NCBI GenBank assembly: GCA_903845345.1
Contig: CAIMXF010000029.1
Coordinates: 1 to 49,876 of the forward strand
Direction of reading: 5' to 3'
DNA length: 49,876 nucleotides
Source of the DNA: an uncultured beta proteobacterium
GTDB lineage: Bacteria; Pseudomonadota; Gammaproteobacteria; Burkholderiales; Burkholderiaceae_C
A program made the position numbers and the translations under genes. Below, piece by piece: positions 20,123 to 28,950 of the stretch. Position 1 is the stretch's first letter, and every line of letters starts with the position of its first letter. A model generated the notes under the pieces. The model saw only the letters and a program-made list of their open reading frames with translations. It did no database searches and had not been told where the DNA came from.

Positions 20123-20565
20123 CACAGTACCCCGATCAGTTGCGCTTCGAACGTCACCGGCTGGCCGGCCAGCGGGTGGTTGAAGTCGAACAGCAGCCAG
20201 TCGGCGCCCTCCTCGCGGATGACGCCGGCGAACCTGGCCGTCCCGTCGGGCGTCGGGAACTCGACGACGTCGCCCACGCGGTACTCCTCGCTCGCGTCGC
20301 CATGCTGCGCGAGCAGGCTGCGCTTGACCCGCTGCAGCATCTGCGGATTGCGCTCGCCGTAGGCGGCGCCGGGCTGCAGGTGCCAGGTCATGCGCGTGCC
20401 CTCTGCCATGCCGAGCAGGCAGGCCTCGATGGCGGGAGCGAGCTGGCCCGCGCCCAGGGACAGCGTGGCGGGCTTGTCGTCGAACGTGCTGACGACCTCG
20501 GCGCCGTCGGGGCCGCTGAGGCGGTAGTGCAGCGTCAGAAACGAGTCGGGCTGGACGATGTTCAC
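20122..20565 (-). CDS. fkpB: FKBP-type peptidyl-prolyl cis-trans isomerase (SlpA/FkpB type)
   Basis: Small cytosolic prolyl isomerase/chaperone of 147 residues. It opens with [10 protein letters not shown], has [19 protein letters not shown] (the FKBP strand-helix region) and an inserted-flap region with VGDVVEF, ending in [14 protein letters not shown], the hallmark of the SlpA/SlyD subgroup. No His-rich SlyD tail is present. It overlaps ispH by 4 nt and is divergent from radC. Confidence 0.93.
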
Positions 20566-20581
20566 GAATATGAGGCAGTTG

Positions 20582-20598
20582 GGCAGGCACGGCCTGCC
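20582..20598. repeat. Perfect 7-bp inverted repeat in the fkpB-radC divergent region
   Basis: GGCAGGC (20582-20588) and GCCTGCC (20592-20598) enclose a 3-nt loop, 17 nt upstream of the fkpB ATG. On the minus strand it would be a tight hairpin just before the gene or a protein-binding dyad. No T-tract follows. Its role is unknown. Confidence 0.35.
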
Positions 20599-20694
20599 GG
20601 GGTGCGCACGACACTGGACGGGTCGGCTTGCCGAGGGCGCGCAGTCCGCGCAGACCCCCGAAGAAAGCCGATTTTACCTGTGAGGCCCGCCGCC

Positions 20695-21369
20695 ATGTCG
20701 ATCAAGGAATTGCCCGCCGCCACCCGCCCGCGCGAAAAGCTGCTGGCGCACGGCGCCCGCTCGCTCGCCGACGTCGAGCTGCTGGCCCTGCTGCTGCGCA
20801 CCGGCGCCCGCGGCCAGGGCGTGCTGCAACTGGCCGAACGCCTGCTCGGCCACTTCGACGGCCTGGCCGGCCTGATGCACGCCACGCCCGACGAACTGGC
20901 GCGCGCCGGCGGCGTCGGGCCGGCCAAGCAGGCCGAGCTGTCGGCCGTGCTGGAGATCGCCCGCCGCACGCTGGCCCAGCAGCTGAAGCAGGCGCCGGTG
21001 TTCGACTCGCCGCAGAAAGTGAAGGACTTCGTCGCCCTGCGCCTGGCCGCGCTCACCCACGAGGTGTTCGGCGTGCTGTTCCTCGATTCGCAGCACCGCC
21101 TCATCGAGATGCAGGAGCTGTTCCGCGGCACGCTGGCGCAGACCAGCGTCTATCCGCGCGAGGTGCTGCGCCAGGCGCTGCTGCTCAACGCCGGCGCCGC
21201 CATCCTGGTGCACAACCATCCGTCGGGCGTGGCCGAGCCGTCACGGGCCGACGAGGTGCTGACGCAGTCGCTGGTGTCCGCGCTGCGCGTGATCGACGTG
21301 CGGGTGCTCGACCACCTGGTCGTCGGCGCGGGCATGGTCGTCAGCTTCGCGGAGCGGGGACTGCTCTGA
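20695..21369 (+). CDS. radC: RadC/JAB-domain protein
   Basis: Protein of 224 residues with an N-terminal helix-hairpin-helix-like region (about 15-85: [26 protein letters not shown], then [10 protein letters not shown]) and a C-terminal MPN/JAMM metalloprotease-like domain. The metal motif is intact in HNHPSG...SRAD, and the upstream Glu lies in the QELFRGTL segment. Despite the name, a DNA-repair role for RadC is not established. It is transcribed divergently from fkpB-ispH, a common Burkholderiales arrangement. ATG 20695 opens exactly at the conserved MSIKELP. Confidence 0.96.
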   Translation: MSIKELPAATRPREKLLAHGARSLADVELLALLLRTGARGQGVLQLAERLLGHFDGLAGLMHATPDELARAGGVGPAKQAELSAVLEIARRTLAQQLKQAPVFDSPQKVKDFVALRLAALTHEVFGVLFLDSQHRLIEMQELFRGTLAQTSVYPREVLRQALLLNAGAAILVHNHPSGVAEPSRADEVLTQSLVSALRVIDVRVLDHLVVGAGMVVSFAERGLL

Positions 21370-21448
21370 ATCGAGTGACGGGTACGCGCCGTGCCGGATG
21401 TGGGGCCGGTCGCCATCGCGGGCGATCCACCCGATCAGGAGCCGCACC

Positions 21449-21688
21449 ATGAAACCACCCGTCGCCCACCAGCCCGTCCCGCCGCCGCGCGGCAACGCCA
21501 ACCCGACGTACGACGCCGGCGACGATTCCATCCAGCCGCCCGACCAGGTCGCGGCGGACGGCGTCCGCGACAGCTCGACGATGGCCCGCGAGCCCGGCCG
21601 GGCCGCAGGATTCGGGCCACGGGTGGAGCCGGCGGTGCCCGATTTCGACTTCGACCCCGCCACCGACCGGGAACGCCGCGCGCACTGA
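21449..21688 (+). CDS. Small hydrophilic protein of unknown function
   Basis: A 79-residue proline- and aspartate-rich protein starting MKPPVAHQPVPPPRG, with no membrane segment and no recognisable domain. The start is supported by AGGAG 8 nt upstream, one of the best ribosome sites in the window. Low-complexity composition suggests an intrinsically disordered product. It precedes a group of stress/envelope genes, and a stress-linked role is inferred from position only. Confidence 0.5.
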   Translation: MKPPVAHQPVPPPRGNANPTYDAGDDSIQPPDQVAADGVRDSSTMAREPGRAAGFGPRVEPAVPDFDFDPATDRERRAH

Positions 21689-21704
21689 ACGCAGCGGCCG
21701 CGCC

Positions 21705-22061
21705 TCAGAGCCAGGGCGTGTCGTAGTACGCGTGGATGCCGCGGCCGTACGCCTCGTCGTATCCGGGGCGGCTCCCGCTCGCGTAGCGCGGCGCGCTGCC
21801 CAGTTGCTCCTTCTCGAGCGGCACGACATAGCCTTCCTTGTCCACGTCGTACCTCAGCATCGCCCACGGCAGCGGATACAGCTCGCCGCCCATGCCCAGG
21901 ATCGCGCCGAACTCGAGTGCCGCGTAGCGGACGTTGCCCGAGCGCTTGTCGATCACGAGGTGGTCGATCGACCCGAGCGAGTCGCCGGCGGGGTTGAAGA
22001 CGTTCGTCCCCGCGACGCGGTCGGACGTGATCATCGGATTGGCGGAAAGCGTTGCTGGCAT
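21705..22061 (-). CDS. PRC-barrel domain protein
   Basis: Protein of 118 residues. Residues about 10-75 form a PRC-barrel: ITSDRVAGTNVFNPAGDSLGSIDHLVIDKRSG followed by YAALEFGAILGMGGELYPLPWAML. The remainder is a short Tyr/Gly-rich tail. Such stand-alone PRC-barrels are common in stress- and envelope-related loci; their biochemical role is unclear. ATG 22061 is chosen because the domain begins within 10 residues; upstream in-frame sequence is Cys/Arg-rich and unlike the family. It is divergent from the DUF883 gene. Confidence 0.82.
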   Translation of the reverse strand: MPATLSANPMITSDRVAGTNVFNPAGDSLGSIDHLVIDKRSGNVRYAALEFGAILGMGGELYPLPWAMLRYDVDKEGYVVPLEKEQLGSAPRYASGSRPGYDEAYGRGIHAYYDTPWL

Positions 22062-22266
22062 GTCGTCGATTCCTGAAGTTCCGGGCGAGGCGGAGTGCGT
22101 CGCGCGCGTGGCGTCGAGGCAGGCTGTGTTCCCGCACGGGGCGTGCGCGCGCGCGTCGCGATCGCACGCGCCAGGACGATCGTCCGGGCGCATGACTTGC
22201 CGGAACGACCGCGGCCCGGCGCCCCCGCCCGCGGCACTCGAACCCTCTCAACAATCGGCCTGCACC

Positions 22267-22641
22267 ATGGACAACACCACCTCGACCAACGACGCCACTT
22301 CGACCACGCCCTTTCCCGCGCACGACGGCACCGGCGACGCGGCCCGGGCGACGCCCTCCCCCGCGAAGCCCGCCGAGGCGACGGAGGCCGCCGCGCCCAT
22401 CGTCGACCGTTTGATCAAGCGCGCGACGAGCAGCGCGCACGACGCCGTCGACGGCATCGCCGCCAAGGTGAGCTCGGTCGCCGACGGCCTGCAGGGCGGC
22501 GTCTCCAAGGTGGGCGACACGCGCGACGAATGGGTCGAGGCGGCGCGCGACGCGATTCGCGAGCATCCGTTGGCCACCGTGGCCGGCGCGCTGGTCGTCG
22601 GCGCGGCGCTGCTCAGCCTGATGTCCTCGCGCAGGGACTGA
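22267..22641 (+). CDS. DUF883/ElaB/YqjD-like tail-anchored protein
   Basis: A 124-residue protein with a disordered Thr/Ala/Pro-rich N-terminus, an amphipathic central helix (about 45-90: DRLIKRATSSAHDAVDGIAAKVSS) and a C-terminal hydrophobic anchor (HPLATVAGALVVGAALLSLM, about 99-118) ending in SSRRD. This order and the REHPLATV...G segment match the ElaB/YqjD/DUF883 family. E. coli members are stationary-phase, membrane-bound, ribosome-associated proteins; that role here is inferred. It lies 103 nt upstream of katE on the same strand. Confidence 0.78.
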   Translation: MDNTTSTNDATSTTPFPAHDGTGDAARATPSPAKPAEATEAAAPIVDRLIKRATSSAHDAVDGIAAKVSSVADGLQGGVSKVGDTRDEWVEAARDAIREHPLATVAGALVVGAALLSLMSSRRD

Positions 22642-22744
22642 CTCGCCTTCCGGATTCCAGCGGCGCTCTCGACGACGCGGCTGCGGCACTCGCCGTCGCC
22701 GGGCCCGGGCGCGCCTGTCCCAATCTCATCCCAGGAGCGCCTTC

Positions 22745-25138
22745 GTGCCGAAATCCAAGCAAACCGCGTCGCCCATCGCCGCCTCCCTCGGCTCGGCCGG
22801 CAGCACCATCGCAGGCCCGGCGTCGGGCATTGCCGCAGATCCTTCGCTGAGCACGGCCGGGCCGTCGATCGGCGCGCTGGCCGCGAAGCAGGCCGGCACG
22901 CAGGCCACGGCGGCCGCGATGCCGGCCAACCCGTTGAAGGCGCTCGACCACGGCCTGGCCGCGGGGCATGCGCCGGCCGAAGGCGCCTGGGTCGAGCCGC
23001 CGTCGGAGGGCGTTTCCGGCAGCACGCTGAGCGAACGCAACGAGTCGGCCAAGGTCGGCTCGGGCGGCATCGTCGGCCTCGACGCGAACGCCGGCTCGCT
23101 CGACGACGCGCGCGTCGACTCGGGCGGCCAGGCGCTCACCACCAACCAGGGCGTGCTCGTCGGCGACAACCAGAACTCGCTCAAGGCCGGCCTGCGCGGG
23201 CCGACGCTGCTGGAAGACTTCATCCTGCGCGAGAAGATCACGCACTTCGACCACGAGCGCATCCCCGAGCGCATCGTGCACGCGCGCGGCTCGGCGGCGC
23301 ACGGCTACTTCGAATGCGATCGCGCGCTCGGCGACATCACGAAGGCGGCGCCGTTCGCCGAGAAGGGCAAGCGCACGCCGGTGTTCGTCCGCTTCTCGAC
23401 GGTGGCCGGCGAGCGCGGCTCGACCGACACCGCGCGCGACGTGCGCGGCTTCGCCGTCAAGTTCTACACCGACGAAGGCAACTGGGACCTGGTGGGCAAC
23501 AACATTCCCGTGTTCTTCATCCAGGACGCGATGAAGTTCCCCGACCTGATCCACGCCGCCAAGCCCGAGCCGCACCACGGCATGCCGCAGGCAGCCACCG
23601 CGCACGACACCTTCTGGGACTTCGCCTCGCTGTCGCCCGAGACGGCGCACATGCTGCTGTGGGCCATGTCCGACCGCGCGATCCCGCGCAGCTACCGCAT
23701 GATGCAGGGCTTCGGCGTGCACACGTTCCGGCTGGTCAACGCGGCCGGCGAGTCGCGCTTCGTGAAGTTCCACTGGACGCCCTCGGCCGGCACGCACTCG
23801 CTGGTGTGGGACGAGGCGGTCAAGCTCTCGGGCTGCGACTCCGACTTCCACCGCCGCGACCTGTGGGAAGCGATCGAGGCGGGCCACTATCCCGAGTGGA
23901 CGCTGGGCCTGCAGGTGTTCACGCAGGAACAGGCCGACGCGTTCTCGTTCGACATCCTCGACCCGACCAAGCTGGTGCCCGAGGAGCTGGTGCCGGTGAT
24001 CCCGGTCGGGCGCATGGTGCTCGATCGCAACCCCGACAACTTCTTCGCCGAGACCGAACAGGTGGCGTTCTGCACCGCGCACGTCGTGCCGGGGATCGAC
24101 TTCACGAACGACCCGCTGCTGCAAGGCCGCATCCATTCGTACGTCGACACGCAGATCAGCCGGCTGGGCGGCGCGAACTTCCACGAGCTGCCGATCAACG
24201 CGCCGCTGGTCGAGGTGCACAACAACCAGCGCGACGGCATGCACCGGCGCGCGATCCCGCGCGGACGCGTCAACTACGAGCCGAACTCGCTCGGCGGCGG
24301 CTGCCCGTTCCAGGCCGGCGCGCGCGGCTTCGTGTCGTTCCCCGAGCCGGTGATCGAGGACAAGGTACGCGGCAAGCCCGAGAAGTTCGCCGACCACTTC
24401 TCGCAGGCCACGCTGTTCTTCAACAGCCAGTCCGAGGTGGAGAAGAACCACATCGTCGCGGCCTTCCGATTCGAGCTCACGCGGGTGCAGACGCCCGCGG
24501 TGCGCCAGCGCGTGGTGAGCCTGCTGCGCAACGTGGACGAGACGCTGGCCGCCCGCGTGGCCGACGGTCTCGGCATGGAGCTGCCGCCCGCGCAGGCGCG
24601 CGCGCTGGAGCCGCCGGTGACCTCGGAACTCGAGGCATCGGCGCCGCTGTCGCTGTTCAACTTCCCCGGCGACGGTTCCATCGCGGGACGCCGCGTCGCG
24701 CTGCTGGTGGCCGACGGGGCCGACGCGGCGGCGCTGCAATCGGTGTACGACGCGCTGGTGGGCGCGGGCGCGGGGCCGCGCTACCTCGGTGCCCGGCTCG
24801 GCAAGGTGAAGTCCGCGAAGGGCGCGCCGATCGAGATCGAGGCGACGCTCGAGACGATGCCGTCGCCGATGTGGGACGCCGTGGTCATCGACGCCTCGGC
24901 GAACGCGCTGGCCCAGGTCGGGTCCGCGGTCGAGTTCGTGAAGGAGCAGTTCCGGCATTGCAAGTCGATGCTGCTGCTGGGCGACTGCGCCGTCCTGCTC
25001 GCGGCGGCCGGCATCGCCGCGCCTGACGACGCCGGCGTCATCGAGGCGCGTTCCCGCCAGCACGCGAGCGCGGCCTTCATCGCGGCCATCGGCAAGCACA
25101 AGCACTACGAGCGCGAGCGCGATCCCTCGCCGGTCTGA
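22745..25138 (+). CDS. katE: Large-subunit clade-2 catalase (HPII type)
   Basis: Haem catalase of 797 residues, E. coli HPII being 753. Residues 1-130 are a Ser/Ala/Gly-rich extension, about 45 longer than in HPII. The core has the essential His179 (VHARGSAAH), Asn252 (VGNNIPVFF) and proximal haem ligand Tyr466 ([10 protein letters not shown]), numbered by a constant offset of 51 from HPII. The C-terminal flavodoxin/DJ-1-like domain begins about 650 ([12 protein letters not shown]). HPII His392, which forms the His-Tyr covalent bond, is replaced by Cys443 (VAFCTAH). The GTG start has AGGAG 7 nt upstream. Likely expressed in stationary phase or stress, as for HPII. Confidence 0.97.
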   Translation: MPKSKQTASPIAASLGSAGSTIAGPASGIAADPSLSTAGPSIGALAAKQAGTQATAAAMPANPLKALDHGLAAGHAPAEGAWVEPPSEGVSGSTLSERNESAKVGSGGIVGLDANAGSLDDARVDSGGQALTTNQGVLVGDNQNSLKAGLRGPTLLEDFILREKITHFDHERIPERIVHARGSAAHGYFECDRALGDITKAAPFAEKGKRTPVFVRFSTVAGERGSTDTARDVRGFAVKFYTDEGNWDLVGNNIPVFFIQDAMKFPDLIHAAKPEPHHGMPQAATAHDTFWDFASLSPETAHMLLWAMSDRAIPRSYRMMQGFGVHTFRLVNAAGESRFVKFHWTPSAGTHSLVWDEAVKLSGCDSDFHRRDLWEAIEAGHYPEWTLGLQVFTQEQADAFSFDILDPTKLVPEELVPVIPVGRMVLDRNPDNFFAETEQVAFCTAHVVPGIDFTNDPLLQGRIHSYVDTQISRLGGANFHELPINAPLVEVHNNQRDGMHRRAIPRGRVNYEPNSLGGGCPFQAGARGFVSFPEPVIEDKVRGKPEKFADHFSQATLFFNSQSEVEKNHIVAAFRFELTRVQTPAVRQRVVSLLRNVDETLAARVADGLGMELPPAQARALEPPVTSELEASAPLSLFNFPGDGSIAGRRVALLVADGADAAALQSVYDALVGAGAGPRYLGARLGKVKSAKGAPIEIEATLETMPSPMWDAVVIDASANALAQVGSAVEFVKEQFRHCKSMLLLGDCAVLLAAAGIAAPDDAGVIEARSRQHASAAFIAAIGKHKHYERERDPSPV

Positions 25139-25259
25139 AGCCGCAGCGCCGCCGGCCTGGCGGCGGGCGCAGTGTCCATCCGGAATCGCGGACATCGCCC
25201 GGTCGACGAAAATGGTGTCCGACAGCCAAGCCGAAGAATGCGGCCGGAGGGACATCTTC

Positions 25260-25892
25260 TTGAAAATGCGCAGCTTGCAGGATCTCGGCGCCATGCGCGA
25301 CGCGCTCGCGCGCGCGGAGCGCGAGGCGGCCGAGGCTGCGCGCCGTGCCGCGCAGGAGAGGGCACGCGCCGACCGCGAGCGGCGCCAGTTCGAGCTGGCC
25401 GTGGGCAGCGTCAAGCCGGTGAAGGCCGCGGCGCGCGCCGACCTGCGGCGCGAACCGCCGCCGGCGCATCCCCGCCAGAAGGAACTCGACGAGGCACGCG
25501 CGCTGGCGGAGGCGATGTCCGACGAGGTCGACGTCGAGACGCTGCTGCTCACCGACGACGGGCTCGGCTTCCGGCGACCGGGCGTGTCGCTCGACGTGCT
25601 GGGCCACCTGCGCAAGGGCAAGTGGTCGATCCAGGACCAGCTCGACCTGCACGGCCTGCGCCGCGACGAGGCGCGCGAGGCCGTCGGCGCGTTCATCCGC
25701 AGCGCCGGGCAGCGCGGGCTGCGCTGCCTGCGCGTGATCCACGGCAAGGGGAACGGGTCGCCGGGGCGCGAACCGGTGCTGAAGGCCAAGGTGCACAAGT
25801 GGCTGGCGCAACGGCAGGAGGTGATCGCGTTCGCCCAGGCCGCCGGCCCGCAAGGCGGCGCCGGGGCGGTCATCGTGCTGCTGGCGGCCTGA
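25260..25892 (+). CDS. Smr (MutS2 C-terminal) domain protein
   Basis: Protein of 210 residues. The N-terminal half is a charged Ala/Arg/Glu-rich helix. The Smr domain occupies about 120-205, with LDLHGLRRDEAREAVGAFI and the conserved VIHGKG loop, then LKAKVHKWL. Smr domains nick or bind branched DNA or cleave RNA; which applies here is unknown. I start at TTG 25260, which has GGAGGG 8 nt upstream; ATG 25266 is only two codons in and too far from that site. The stop overlaps the Nudix ATG (TGATG), indicating coupled translation. Confidence 0.9.
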   Translation: MKMRSLQDLGAMRDALARAEREAAEAARRAAQERARADRERRQFELAVGSVKPVKAAARADLRREPPPAHPRQKELDEARALAEAMSDEVDVETLLLTDDGLGFRRPGVSLDVLGHLRKGKWSIQDQLDLHGLRRDEAREAVGAFIRSAGQRGLRCLRVIHGKGNGSPGREPVLKAKVHKWLAQRQEVIAFAQAAGPQGGAGAVIVLLAA

Positions 25893-26371
25893 TGACCGCG
25901 CGCGCCGTGTCGTGCGGCGTGGTGCTGGCCAACCGGCGCGGCGACCTGTTCATGTGCCACGCCACCGGCACCGCGCGCTGGGATCTGCCCAAGGGCATGG
26001 CCGACGACGGCGAAGCCCCGCGCGACGCCGCCGTGCGCGAGGCCTGGGAAGAGGCCGGGCTGCGGCTTCCGGCGGCCGATCTCGTCGATCTCGGCGTGTT
26101 CGACTACCTGCCCGCGAAGCGCCTGCACCTGTTCGCGCTGTGCGTGGCCGACGACGCCATCGCCCTCGCCGGCTGCCGCTGCCGCTCGTTCTTCCCGCAC
26201 CGCCACACCGGCTCGCCCACGCCCGAGACCGACGCCTGGGCGTGGCAGCCGCGCGCCGACATGGCCGGGTGGTGCGGCAAGAACATGATCCGCGTGCTCG
26301 GGTCGCTGGACTGGGCCGCGATCGATGCCTTGCCCGAGCACGCGCACGTCGAGGTCGACGCCTCGGTCTAG
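25892..26371 (+). CDS. Nudix hydrolase
   Basis: Predicted Mg-dependent nucleoside-diphosphate-linked hydrolase of 159 residues. The Nudix box is perfect: G(MADDG)E(APRDAAV)REAWEEAGL, at about 35-57, preceded by WDLPKG. The C-terminal region contains EVDAS and a Trp-rich segment ([14 protein letters not shown]). It could clean oxidised nucleotides or act on dinucleoside polyphosphates. It is coupled to the Smr gene. Its TAG stop overlaps the stop of the convergent glycosylase gene through a shared CTAG (26368-26371). Confidence 0.93.
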   Translation: MTARAVSCGVVLANRRGDLFMCHATGTARWDLPKGMADDGEAPRDAAVREAWEEAGLRLPAADLVDLGVFDYLPAKRLHLFALCVADDAIALAGCRCRSFFPHRHTGSPTPETDAWAWQPRADMAGWCGKNMIRVLGSLDWAAIDALPEHAHVEVDASV

Positions 26372-26943
26372 GCTTTCGCGAACGGCTTGCTGACGAAGCG
26401 CGAGCCGGGCAGGCCGAAGCGCCACGGCTCGTCGACCGCCTTCGAGATGCCGATGCGCGGGCCGGCCACCGATTCGGTCGCGGCTTCCGGCGCGGCCAAG
26501 AAGAACGGCGGTCGATCCAGTGGCAAGCCGTAGTGCGCCATCGTGATGCCCAGCGCCTGGCCCAGCCGCCCCGGACCGGAACACAGCAGGCGCGGATCGC
26601 TCGCACCGCGGCGCCGCTGCATCTGCTCGAGCCCGGCGCGCGGCTCGATCGCGCGGATCAGCACGCCCGCGCCGTGCCCCGCCGGCCGGCAGGTGAAGTT
26701 CAGGCACCAGTGGATGCCGTACGAGCGGTAGACGTAGGCATGGCCCGACGGCCCGAACATCGCGGCATTGCGCGCGGTCGGCCCCCTGTGCGTGTGCGAG
26801 GCCGGGTCGGACTGGTCGTAGGCCTCGGTCTCGACGATCACGCCGCCGACGCCGTCGACGAGCAGCGTGGCGCCGATCAGCGCGCGCGCCACGACGTGGG
26901 CAGGCGCGTCGAAGTCGATCTCGCGCGATCCGCGGCGGCTCAT
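26368..26943 (-). CDS. DNA-3-methyladenine glycosylase (AAG/MPG family)
   Basis: Base-excision glycosylase of 191 residues removing alkylated purines such as 3-methyladenine and hypoxanthine. Family blocks: [26 protein letters not shown] (catalytic Glu in ETEAY), [37 protein letters not shown] and [12 protein letters not shown]. Length matches bacterial AAG. ATG 26943 overlaps the DUF1810 stop (ATGA). An alkB-type gene lies 4 kb away, so two direct alkylation-repair functions occur in this region. Confidence 0.96.
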   Translation of the reverse strand: MSRRGSREIDFDAPAHVVARALIGATLLVDGVGGVIVETEAYDQSDPASHTHRGPTARNAAMFGPSGHAYVYRSYGIHWCLNFTCRPAGHGAGVLIRAIEPRAGLEQMQRRRGASDPRLLCSGPGRLGQALGITMAHYGLPLDRPPFFLAAPEAATESVAGPRIGISKAVDEPWRFGLPGSRFVSKPFAKA

Positions 26944-27368
26944 CGCGCGCCGGCCAGCAGCCGCAGCGTCGCCGGGTCGGGCTGGCCGTCGAAGAACCTT
27001 GACAGCGCCCGGCCGAAGACGCCGTCGGCGCCGTCGATCTCGCGGAACAGCGTCAGGCACGACCGCAGCTTGAGGTCGTCGGGCGAGCCGAAGATGTCGT
27101 GCGCGCCGTGGCCGTCGACCGCCAGCGCGCGTTCGACGCAATCGCGCAGCCGCGGGCCCAGCAGCGGATGCGCGAGGTAGGCCACGGCCTCGTCGCGCGA
27201 CTGCAGGCCGAAATGCCGCGCCATCTGGCTGTGGCCCAGGCCGCGCAGTTGCGGGAACACGAACCACATCCAGTGCGTGCGCTTGCGGCCGGCGGCGAGT
27301 TCGGCGTGCACGTCGTCGATGTGCGACGCCTGCGCCTGCACGAAGCGTTGCAGGTCGTCGTCGTGCAT
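26940..27368 (-). CDS. DUF1810 family protein
   Basis: Cytosolic protein of 142 residues. DLQRFVQAQ near the N-terminus, [21 protein letters not shown] and the later [20 protein letters not shown] are the standard DUF1810 blocks. Structures of the family resemble calpastatin-like or helical folds, but the function is unknown. It lies between a glycosyltransferase (1-nt gap upstream) and the AAG glycosylase (4-nt overlap downstream), so all three are probably on one transcript. Confidence 0.92.
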   Translation of the reverse strand: MHDDDLQRFVQAQASHIDDVHAELAAGRKRTHWMWFVFPQLRGLGHSQMARHFGLQSRDEAVAYLAHPLLGPRLRDCVERALAVDGHGAHDIFGSPDDLKLRSCLTLFREIDGADGVFGRALSRFFDGQPDPATLRLLAGAR

Positions 27369-27369
27369 G

Positions 27370-28554
27370 TCAGTGCGGCAGCCTGCCCGCGAAGAAGCGC
27401 CGGAACGCGCCCAGCAGGTTCCTGGCCGAGGCGTCCCAGCGATGCCGCGCCGCCACCTCCAGGCCTTGCGCGCAGAGGCGCTGGCGCAGGGACGCGTCAT
27501 GGAGCAACTGCTCGACCGCGTCGGCGATCGCCTGCGGGTCGTCCGGCGACACCGCCAGCGCCGCGCCGGCCGCCACCTCCACCAGGGCGGTGGTGTTGGA
27601 CGTGACCACCGGCACGCCGCTGGCCAGCGCCTCGAGGACAGGCATGCCGAAGCCTTCGGCGTGACTCGGATAGACGAACACCCGCGCATGCCGCACCAGC
27701 GCCGGCAGTTCGGCGTCGGCCACGCGTTCGAGAAAGGTGATCTCCTGGCCGAGCCCGAGCTTCTCGACCTCGGCGAAGGCCTCGTCGTGCTCGAAGTCGC
27801 GCTGGCCGACGACCAGCAGCGGCGGCCGCGGCTCGGCCATCCGCGCGTAGGCGCGCACCAGGTTCAGGTGGTTCTTGCGCGGCTCGAGCCGGCCCACGGT
27901 GACCAGGTATTGCCCCGGCGTCGCCCCGAGCGCGCGCACGAGGTCGGCGCCGTTCCAGTCGTCGCCGGCCTCGGCCGACACCGGATGGAAGCGTGCGAGG
28001 TTGACGCCGTTGCCGGTGATCGTGACGTCCATCGGCTCGATGCCGTACAGCCGCGCGATCTCGTGGCGCGAGAACTCGCTGACCGTCATCAGCAGCGCGG
28101 CCTTCTTCACCGAGCGGCGGCCCGTGAAGCGCGCCATGCGCAGGAAGCCCTTGGCGAAGAACTGCGGGTGGGTCTCGAACAACGTGTCGTGGATGGTCAC
28201 CGCGCACGCGCCCCAGGGCAGCAGCGGCATGCGGTACTGCACGTGCAGAAGGTCGATGCGGTGCTTGCGTTGCAGCAGCGCGAGCTGCCAGCCCAGGCGC
28301 GCGAGGCCGCTGCGGTGCGGCATCTGCACGCAGTGGACGTTGCGCATGCCGAACGCGGGATCGGCTTGGCGCAGCTTGTCCGGCTCGGCGCAGAAGAAGA
28401 CGAAATCGTATTCGGGCGCGCGCCGGATCGCCTCGCGATAGAGCCCCAGCAGATGGCTGCGGCTGCCTTGGTACAGCCCGTCGAAGGTATGGAAGTCGAC
28501 GCCGATGCGGGGACGTCGGGTCTGGCCAGCGAGCAAGGAAATGGGCGTGGTCAT
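27370..28554 (-). CDS. Family 4 glycosyltransferase
   Basis: Cytosolic GT-B retaining glycosyltransferase of 394 residues using a nucleotide-sugar donor. The acceptor half shows IGVDFHTFDGLYQGSRSHLLGLY and TVSEFSRHEIARLYGI. The donor half has TVGRLEPRKNHLNLVRAYA and the EX7E-type motif EGFGMPVLEALASGVPVV. It is isolated from the exopolysaccharide operon by about 5 kb and instead precedes DUF1810 and AAG genes. The gene may add a sugar to the same polymer or act independently. The substrate is unknown. Confidence 0.92.
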   Translation of the reverse strand: MTTPISLLAGQTRRPRIGVDFHTFDGLYQGSRSHLLGLYREAIRRAPEYDFVFFCAEPDKLRQADPAFGMRNVHCVQMPHRSGLARLGWQLALLQRKHRIDLLHVQYRMPLLPWGACAVTIHDTLFETHPQFFAKGFLRMARFTGRRSVKKAALLMTVSEFSRHEIARLYGIEPMDVTITGNGVNLARFHPVSAEAGDDWNGADLVRALGATPGQYLVTVGRLEPRKNHLNLVRAYARMAEPRPPLLVVGQRDFEHDEAFAEVEKLGLGQEITFLERVADAELPALVRHARVFVYPSHAEGFGMPVLEALASGVPVVTSNTTALVEVAAGAALAVSPDDPQAIADAVEQLLHDASLRQRLCAQGLEVAARHRWDASARNLLGAFRRFFAGRLPH

Positions 28555-28560
28555 CCGGTC

Positions 28561-28749
28561 TCAGGAGGAAAGCGTGGTCGTGGGCAACGCCGGTGCGGCA
28601 GGCGGCGGCATCACCGCGCATGGGGCGGCGCTCGTTGCAGCCTGCTCCCGCCAGGCGGAACGCAGCTCGGCAATCGGCAGGCCCGGCCGCGGGCGGCGGA
28701 CGGCCGCGTCTTCGGGCGGCGGGGTGATGCGGTCAGGCGGCGTGTCCAC
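28561..28749 (-). CDS. Possible small proline-rich protein upstream of the glycosyltransferase
   Basis: A 62-residue frame from GTG 28749 with AGGA about 8 nt upstream, ending 6 nt before the glycosyltransferase ATG. The product is Pro/Ala-rich (starts VDTPPDRITPPPED) with strongly G/C-biased third positions, which favours coding. No domain or membrane segment is visible. It could be a leader ORF coupled to the glycosyltransferase or a chance frame. Confidence 0.35.
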   Translation of the reverse strand: MDTPPDRITPPPEDAAVRRPRPGLPIAELRSAWREQAATSAAPCAVMPPPAAPALPTTTLSS

Positions 28750-28950
28750 CCCGTCATCCTATGTGCAACGCGTGTCGCTTTCGCGTGCAGCGCGCGGTCA
28801 TTCGTCACGCGTGCCCGCCGCGAACAACAGCACCACCTTGCCGAATCCGAGCATCTCGTCGCTCCGCCTGATTCCGAATGCGCGCGACTCTGCCGTGGCA
28901 ATCTGTCGGCGCGCCTGCACGCCGCCCCGATCCTGCCCATAATCCGCCGC
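28750..28950. other. Divergent promoter region between glycosyltransferase and M28 peptidase genes
   Basis: About 200 bp without a gene. On the plus strand CATAAT (28938-28943) is a near-consensus -10 that ends 7 nt before the M28 ATG at 28951, with no matching -35 at 16-18 bp. No terminator or repeat stands out. Confidence 0.4.
28938..28943 (+). promoter_or_regulatory. -10 element, possible leaderless start for the M28 peptidase
   Basis: CATAAT matches TATAAT at 5 of 6 positions in otherwise GC-rich DNA and ends 7 nt before ATG 28951. If used, transcription would begin at or next to the start codon, giving a leaderless mRNA. No Shine-Dalgarno is present before the ATG, which fits. Confidence 0.35.

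Noticed and set aside
22613-26707. A 1,364-codon minus-strand frame opposite katE and Smr/Nudix genes
   Set aside because: Low-complexity Arg/Ala/Val-rich product; the plus-strand KatE is unmistakable.
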